Assembly: GCA_003646525.1 (NCBI GenBank)
Contig: QMKU01000035.1
Location: 1-9,175 of the forward strand
Source of the DNA: Campylobacterota bacterium
GTDB taxonomy: Bacteria > Campylobacterota > Campylobacteria > Campylobacterales > Sulfurovaceae
Reading direction: 5' to 3'
DNA: 9,175 bases
Part shown: positions 7,671-9,175 of the stretch, in pieces
Layout of the letters: every line of letters starts with the position of its first letter
How positions within the stretch are numbered: the first letter of the stretch is position 1
The notes under the pieces: model-generated
Told to the model about the DNA's origin: nothing
Databases searched by the model: none
The model's input: only the letters and a program-made list of their open reading frames with translations
Position numbers and translations under genes: made by a program

Positions 7671-7686
7671 ATAAGGTTAACCTTAT
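7671..7686. promoter_or_regulatory. Perfect 16-base palindrome, possible operator
   Basis: ATAAGGTTAACCTTAT equals its own reverse complement. With no loop it is a poor hairpin but a good form for a symmetric dimer-binding site. It sits five bases past the stop of the small exported protein gene and about 45 bases upstream of the candidate ATPase -10, roughly where activators bind. No regulator family can be named from the sequence. Confidence 0.45.
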
Positions 7687-7690
7687 GCAA

Positions 7691-8083
7691 TCAAAAACAT
7701 TTTTTGTATGCCATATCGCCAGAACGCATTTGTGATAGATGTGTCTCTCCGTCTATGAGTCTGATATTGTGGGGGACTTCTACGCTATCTTTGCGTATAT
7801 ATCGCTTCATCCATCTGTTTTGTGGATCGATAGTCCTTAGCCTATCAGCATAACTACCAGCATCATATCTGCGTCCCAATTTTTCTGATGTTACTGCCAA
7901 AGCAGCAAAAGTTTTGACTAGCTCTTCTTTGTTGCTTGCTTGGGCATAGGCTTTTTTATATTTATTGTATGCTTGCTGGATATAGCCTCTATCGTTGAGG
8001 CTATCTGCTTCGTATGTGGTCGAGTTGAAGCTTGCCATTGCCAAACTACTGCATAGTAGAACTATGATACAAATCTTTTTCAT
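7691..8083 (-). CDS. Small exported TPR-like helical protein
   Basis: A 130-residue protein of unknown role. The start MKKICIIVLLCSSLAMA is a Sec signal peptide with likely cleavage after the AMA at residues 15-17; Cys11 is not in a good lipobox, so a lipoprotein is less likely. The mature part is largely helical. The stretch from YEADSLNDRGYIQQAYNKYK through TFAALAVTSEKLGRRYDAGS and ADRLRTIDPQNRWMKRYI resembles two degenerate tetratricopeptide-like helix pairs (about residues 25-95), which suggests a protein-binding periplasmic part. An ATG at 8092 (adding MCK) is possible, but GGAT at about nine bases favours the ATG at 8083. That ATG begins one base after the TAA of the upstream membrane protein gene, so the two are very likely translationally coupled and may act together. 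I do not recognise a named family. Confidence 0.75.
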   Translation of the reverse strand: MKKICIIVLLCSSLAMASFNSTTYEADSLNDRGYIQQAYNKYKKAYAQASNKEELVKTFAALAVTSEKLGRRYDAGSYADRLRTIDPQNRWMKRYIRKDSVEVPHNIRLIDGETHLSQMRSGDMAYKKCF

Positions 8084-8084
8084 T

Positions 8085-8816
8085 TTACACATCCGTCATA
8101 CTAGAGCTAAATTTAGGTATCAAGATCGCTATCAAAAATAGAGGTGCCAGTAGTACCAAAACTATAGGTATAAAGATAAAAGCATTTGTTCTATATCTGA
8201 TACGCTCTTGACTACTATCTACAAAACGCACTATACCTTGTCGAATACTCTCTACTATTTGACTCAACCAATCCAATGGAATCAGAAAAATAAAGATAGT
8301 TCCTAGTATGATCAACACCATAGAGTAATATATGGCTATTAGAGCTACTATAGGTTTGAGAAGTAGAGGTGCGTTTTTGATATAGATAAACATTCTATGC
8401 ATTGTATTCCATATCACACTATTGAGTCTCTTGAATGCTCCAGCACCATTGATGATCTGCTTGACTTCATCTGCACTTGCATTGATCATAGCATCACTAG
8501 ATACCTTTGGTATGATGAGTGATATGATGAAAAGAGGTGATAAAAATACAATAATAATAGGTCTAAAGATAAAAGAGAGTAGAGAGTCATCTACACGCCA
8601 GCTATGACTCTCCATAGCATTTATAATACTTTGACGCATACTATCTGTATAGTTACCAAGGTGATCCAATACTATAAATAACCCAAAGATTATCCCAACA
8701 GGAAGTAGAATGATATTGAATCCTATAGCCAATATAAAAGCAAAAGGTTTCATAACCATAGATGAGTTACCAACATAATAAAAGACATTTTTACCAGCTT
8801 GAAAATACCCCATCAC
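8085..8816 (-). CDS. Internally duplicated integral membrane protein
   Basis: A 243-residue membrane protein I cannot assign to a named family. It is made of two copies of one unit: residues 19-107 align without a gap with 150-238 (offset 131), 34 of 89 identical by hand count. Each unit has a KP-containing first membrane span (24-50; 155-181), an LDxL turn, an amphipathic stretch with S-x-RQ-x-I (59-64; 190-195), and a last span ending PLFxIxxxIPKxSS (86-107; 217-238). That gives four main spans; the linker 111-148 is soluble. The GTG at 8816 directly follows an in-frame TGA; ATG at 8813 is the alternative. AGGAG (8828-8832) lies 11 bases from the GTG but seven from an out-of-frame ATG at 8820. 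The stop overlaps the start region of the small exported protein gene, so the two form a probable operon. Confidence 0.8.
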   Translation of the reverse strand: MMGYFQAGKNVFYYVGNSSMVMKPFAFILAIGFNIILLPVGIIFGLFIVLDHLGNYTDSMRQSIINAMESHSWRVDDSLLSFIFRPIIIVFLSPLFIISLIIPKVSSDAMINASADEVKQIINGAGAFKRLNSVIWNTMHRMFIYIKNAPLLLKPIVALIAIYYSMVLIILGTIFIFLIPLDWLSQIVESIRQGIVRFVDSSQERIRYRTNAFIFIPIVLVLLAPLFLIAILIPKFSSSMTDV

Positions 8817-8892
8817 TCATTTAACAACTCCTCTAACAGTAATTTATAAAATAAATTTACATATATTTTAGCTAAAGTTGCTAAAGTTTTAT

Positions 8893-8898
8893 ATTATA
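8893..8898 (-). promoter_or_regulatory. Candidate -10 for the membrane/exported protein pair
   Basis: TATAAT on the minus strand, 77 bases before the GTG at 8816. A + strand TATAAT overlaps it at 8895-8900 because the stretch is nearly symmetric, so direction is uncertain. It has no TG extension. Confidence 0.35.
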
Positions 8899-8956
8899 AT
8901 TTAGATATTGGTAACTATGGGACTTTATTGTACGGTAATACAGGAGCTACAGTTCA

Positions 8957-9025
8957 ATAATACCAAAAACAGATACTTGGAGCAGGGACTTCAGTCCCGT
9001 CTGATGGGACTGAAGTCCCTGCTCC
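8957..9025 (+). repeat. REP-like hairpin repeat, copy 3
   Basis: The core 8979-9025 has two perfectly complementary 20-base arms (8979-8998, 9006-9025) around the loop GTCTGAT. The left flank 8957-8980 matches copies 1 and 2 with one base missing and one T-to-C change. Similarity to copy 1 weakly continues leftward: 8943-8956 (GGAGCTACAGTTCA) against 3346-3359 (GGAACTGTAGTTTT). The stem ends 16 bases before the extended -10 at 9042. Confidence 0.93.
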
Positions 9026-9041
9026 GAGTGGGCTGTATTTA

Positions 9042-9050
9042 TGCTATAAT
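9042..9050 (+). promoter_or_regulatory. Extended -10 promoter for the 3'-terminal gene
   Basis: TGCTATAAT with a perfect -10 hexamer at 9045-9050, placing the transcript start near 9057 and leaving a leader of only about 12 bases. TTATGCTATAAT is shared base for base with the promoter of the DUF4139 gene. Confidence 0.6.
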
Positions 9051-9068
9051 AAAACCAAAGGATAGATG

Positions 9069-9175
9069 ATGATAACCTATGAAGAGATTAGCAAATCAAT
9101 ACTAGCACTAAGAGAATCACAAGCTCAAACGGATGAGCAGATGAAAGAAACCAGTGAACAAATGAAAGAAACTGA
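9069..9175 (+). CDS. Coiled-coil protein, N-terminal part (3' end outside window)
   Basis: Only the first 35-36 codons are present and the frame is open at the right edge. AAAGGA (9057-9062) lies six bases before the ATG at 9069 and three before the tandem ATG at 9066; the former is preferred. The protein begins MITYEEISKSILALRESQAQ and continues with the heptads TDEQMKE, TSEQMKE and TE. This start, an 'MTYEE' opening followed by TDxQMKET heptads, is the one I know from a family of hypothetical proteins common in cyanobacteria and Campylobacterota (DUF3782-like) that carry a PD-(D/E)XK-type domain after the coiled coil. The downstream domain cannot be seen here, so the family call is from memory and moderate. 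The 21-base tandem repeat in the DNA (9129-9149, 9150-9170) encodes the heptads. Confidence 0.7.
   Translation, partial: MITYEEISKSILALRESQAQTDEQMKETSEQMKET

Larger units (their letters stand above)
8817..9068. other. Gene-free divergent region
   Basis: About 250 bases without a credible gene. In order it holds the AGGAG of the membrane protein gene (8828-8832), a 9-base tandem repeat GCTAAAGTT (8871-8879 and 8880-8888), an AT-rich -10 candidate (8893-8898, minus), a lone GGGACTTTA (8919-8927) matching part of the repeat arm, repeat copy 3, and the + strand promoter at 9042-9050. The genes on either side point away from it. Confidence 0.75.

Noticed and set aside
8051..8083. Lipoprotein signal in the small exported protein
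   Set aside because: Cys11 follows VLL, lacking the small residue expected just before the cysteine of a lipobox; the AMA site fits signal peptidase I better.
3360..9025. CRISPR array
   Set aside because: The repeats are kilobases apart, differ in orientation and have no regular spacers; no cas genes are present.
1..9175. tRNA or rRNA genes
   Set aside because: Reading the gaps on both strands showed no cloverleaf with a conserved T-arm and no rRNA-like sequence.

Overview
The window reads as chromosomal DNA of a Campylobacterota bacterium (formerly Epsilonproteobacteria), probably a Sulfurovum-, Sulfurimonas- or Sulfuricurvum-type organism. The reasons are the UvrB, PPK1 and YrdA-like protein sequences, the moderate-to-low GC, and the promoters. 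These lack a clear -35 box and carry (T-run)-GGC-TATAAT or TGCTATAAT -10 regions, as is usual in that phylum. The taxon is an inference from gene content; no search was run.

Layout. Positions 1-1223 hold the C-terminal 60% of uvrB (nucleotide excision repair), cut by the window edge. A 37-base gap with a compact promoter leads into ppk1 (1261-3345, polyphosphate kinase). A hairpin repeat (3360-3429) follows. Then come two closely spaced + strand genes: a gamma-carbonic-anhydrase/YrdA-family hexapeptide protein (3451-3975) and an EI24/CysZ-like membrane protein (3992-4654). A second copy of the repeat, inverted (4675-4744), fills the gap to the convergent DUF4139 secreted protein (4766-6154, minus). 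Next on the minus strand are an AAA_14/DUF4143-type ATPase (6272-7591), then a small exported helical protein (7691-8083) coupled to a membrane protein with an internal duplication (8085-8816). A gene-free stretch (8817-9068) holds the third repeat copy and two opposing promoter candidates. The window ends in the first 36 codons of a coiled-coil protein resembling the PD-(D/E)XK-linked 'MTYEE...' family.

How the parts relate. The left half is housekeeping: DNA repair, polyphosphate metabolism, and a putative carbonic anhydrase-fold enzyme paired with a membrane protein. The right half (from about 6.2 kb) looks accessory: more AT-rich, with orphan ATPase, exported and membrane proteins of unknown role. 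No complete mobile element, RNA gene or CRISPR array is visible.

The most distinctive features are a three-copy family of about 70-base REP-like nested palindromes, two of which bracket the carbonic anhydrase/EI24 pair as inverted repeats, and a 243-residue membrane protein built from two ungapped 90-residue repeats and apparently translated together with a small exported protein. I did not find a system I could confidently call new. The duplicated membrane protein with its exported partner is the best candidate for an undescribed pair.
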